60,999 bases of DNA, from the NCBI GenBank assembly GCA_902489645.1, contig CABUAW010000008.1, positions 1 through 60,999 on the forward strand, read 5' to 3'. Shown here piece by piece: positions 60,789-60,999 of the stretch; position 1 is the first letter of the stretch; each line of letters opens with the position of its first letter. The stretch comes from an uncultured Lachnospiraceae bacterium (GTDB lineage Bacteria > Bacillota > Clostridia > Lachnospirales > Lachnospiraceae). A program made the position numbers and the translations under genes. Below the pieces are notes generated by a model. That model searched no databases. It saw only the letters and a program-made list of their open reading frames with translations, and was not told the origin of the DNA.

Positions 60789-60808
60789 CTACCAGCCATT
60801 ACGTTGTC

Positions 60809-60837
60809 ATTATAACACTCTTTGGCAAAATTGTCTA
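60809..60837 (-). promoter_or_regulatory. Promoter of lctP
   Basis: On the minus strand TAGACA (60832-60837), 17-bp spacer, TATAAT (60809-60814), placing the start near 60802. Confidence 0.75.
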
Positions 60838-60916
60838 TAAATTTTTCTCGTTAATTTAATAACTTTTGACAACTTGTACAAAACTTCGGAAAACAGAGCT
60901 TTTTTACATAATTGTT

Positions 60917-60959
60917 ACACAAAAAAAGATTCATGAAATCATCATGAATCTTTTTTGTG
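60917..60959 (-). terminator. Terminator of the tRNA-Gly gene
   Basis: AAAAAAAGATTCATGA (60921-60936) pairs with TCATGAATCTTTTTT (60942-60956). On the minus strand it follows the tRNA 3' end and continues in a T run. Confidence 0.88.
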
Positions 60960-60999
60960 AGCGCGAGACGGGATTCGAACCCGCGACCCTCGCCTTGGC
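60960..60999 (-). tRNA. tRNA-Gly (anticodon GCC), 3' half; 5' half beyond window
   Basis: On the minus strand the window begins with GCC (the anticodon) followed by AA, the anticodon-stem strand GGCGA, variable loop GGGTC, T-arm GCGGGTTCGAATCCCGT, and the acceptor strand CTCGCGC with discriminator T73. This matches bacterial tRNA-Gly(GCC). CCA is not encoded; a terminator follows directly. Confidence 0.9.

Overview
The window looks like a chromosomal segment from an anaerobic, endospore-forming Firmicute, most likely a Lachnospiraceae-type gut Clostridium. This is inferred from the spmA/spmB pair, a yaaO-holB-ricT-trmN6-rsmI-abrB type cluster, an [FeFe]-hydrogenase maturase (HydF), Bcd-EtfBA and crotonase genes of butyrate-type metabolism, and strong purine-rich Shine-Dalgarno sites. 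No species is claimed. Both ends are cut: the left end inside a LIV-type ABC permease, the right end inside tRNA-Gly(GCC).

Layout. 0-4 kb: a minus-strand catabolic operon led by a GntR regulator (DapA-family lyase, branched-chain-type ABC binding protein, permease). 4-7.7 kb: a large uncharacterised lipoprotein and a polytopic membrane protein, convergent on a shared terminator. 7.7-11.2 kb: a polar amino-acid ABC transporter with a beta-hydroxyacid dehydrogenase. 11.2-12.8 kb: spmAB and, divergently, an AbrB-type regulator with a terminator-like leader. 12.9-20 kb: a tightly packed housekeeping operon (FAD protein, Orn/Lys/Arg decarboxylase, guanylate-kinase-like protein, DNA polymerase III delta prime, RicT, TrmN6, RsmI). 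20.2-21.6 kb: a MATE transporter.

21.6-31.9 kb is an accessory island and the most interesting part. A TTG-initiated phage-type holin is translationally coupled (ATGA) to a 2092-residue Rhs/YD-repeat protein that has no signal peptide, followed by a two-helix membrane protein that could be its immunity partner. The operon is divergent from an XRE repressor plus ImmA/IrrE-like peptidase pair, the regulatory pair known from ICEBs1 and some prophages, and the intergenic region holds a 16-bp palindrome. I propose a repressor/anti-repressor-controlled, holin-released giant Rhs effector, analogous to TcdE-assisted release of clostridial toxins. Next to it, a DUF4143-type AAA ATPase is bracketed by two 81-bp direct repeats (80/81 identical) that carry terminator hairpins, and its promoter lies in a 33-bp tandem repeat.

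31.9-38.3 kb: a housekeeping minus-strand run (TrmL, aminotransferase, Lrp regulator, AIR-synthase-like protein, a 30-residue membrane peptide, DEDDh exonuclease, endonuclease III, B12-binding radical SAM protein). 38.4-44 kb: a second radical SAM protein, a LysR/alpha-beta hydrolase divergent pair, a second MATE transporter, serine acetyltransferase, and a MarR regulator. 44.4-48.3 kb: crotonase, propionate-type CoA-transferase and a GntP-family permease. 48.3-51.5 kb: a DUF1847 protein, a LysR remnant, a DUF1576 membrane protein and a VanZ-like protein. 51.5-54.6 kb: the bcd-etfB-etfA operon behind a strong promoter. 54.8-58.2 kb: DegV, a split threonine/serine exporter and HydF. 58.4-60.8 kb: lactate permease LctP and a GntR regulator, with a perfect 17-bp GntR-type operator before lctP. 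The crt/pct/gntP, bcd/etfBA and lctP genes share a codon style unlike their neighbours, which fits high expression and a common role in acyl-CoA/lactate fermentation.
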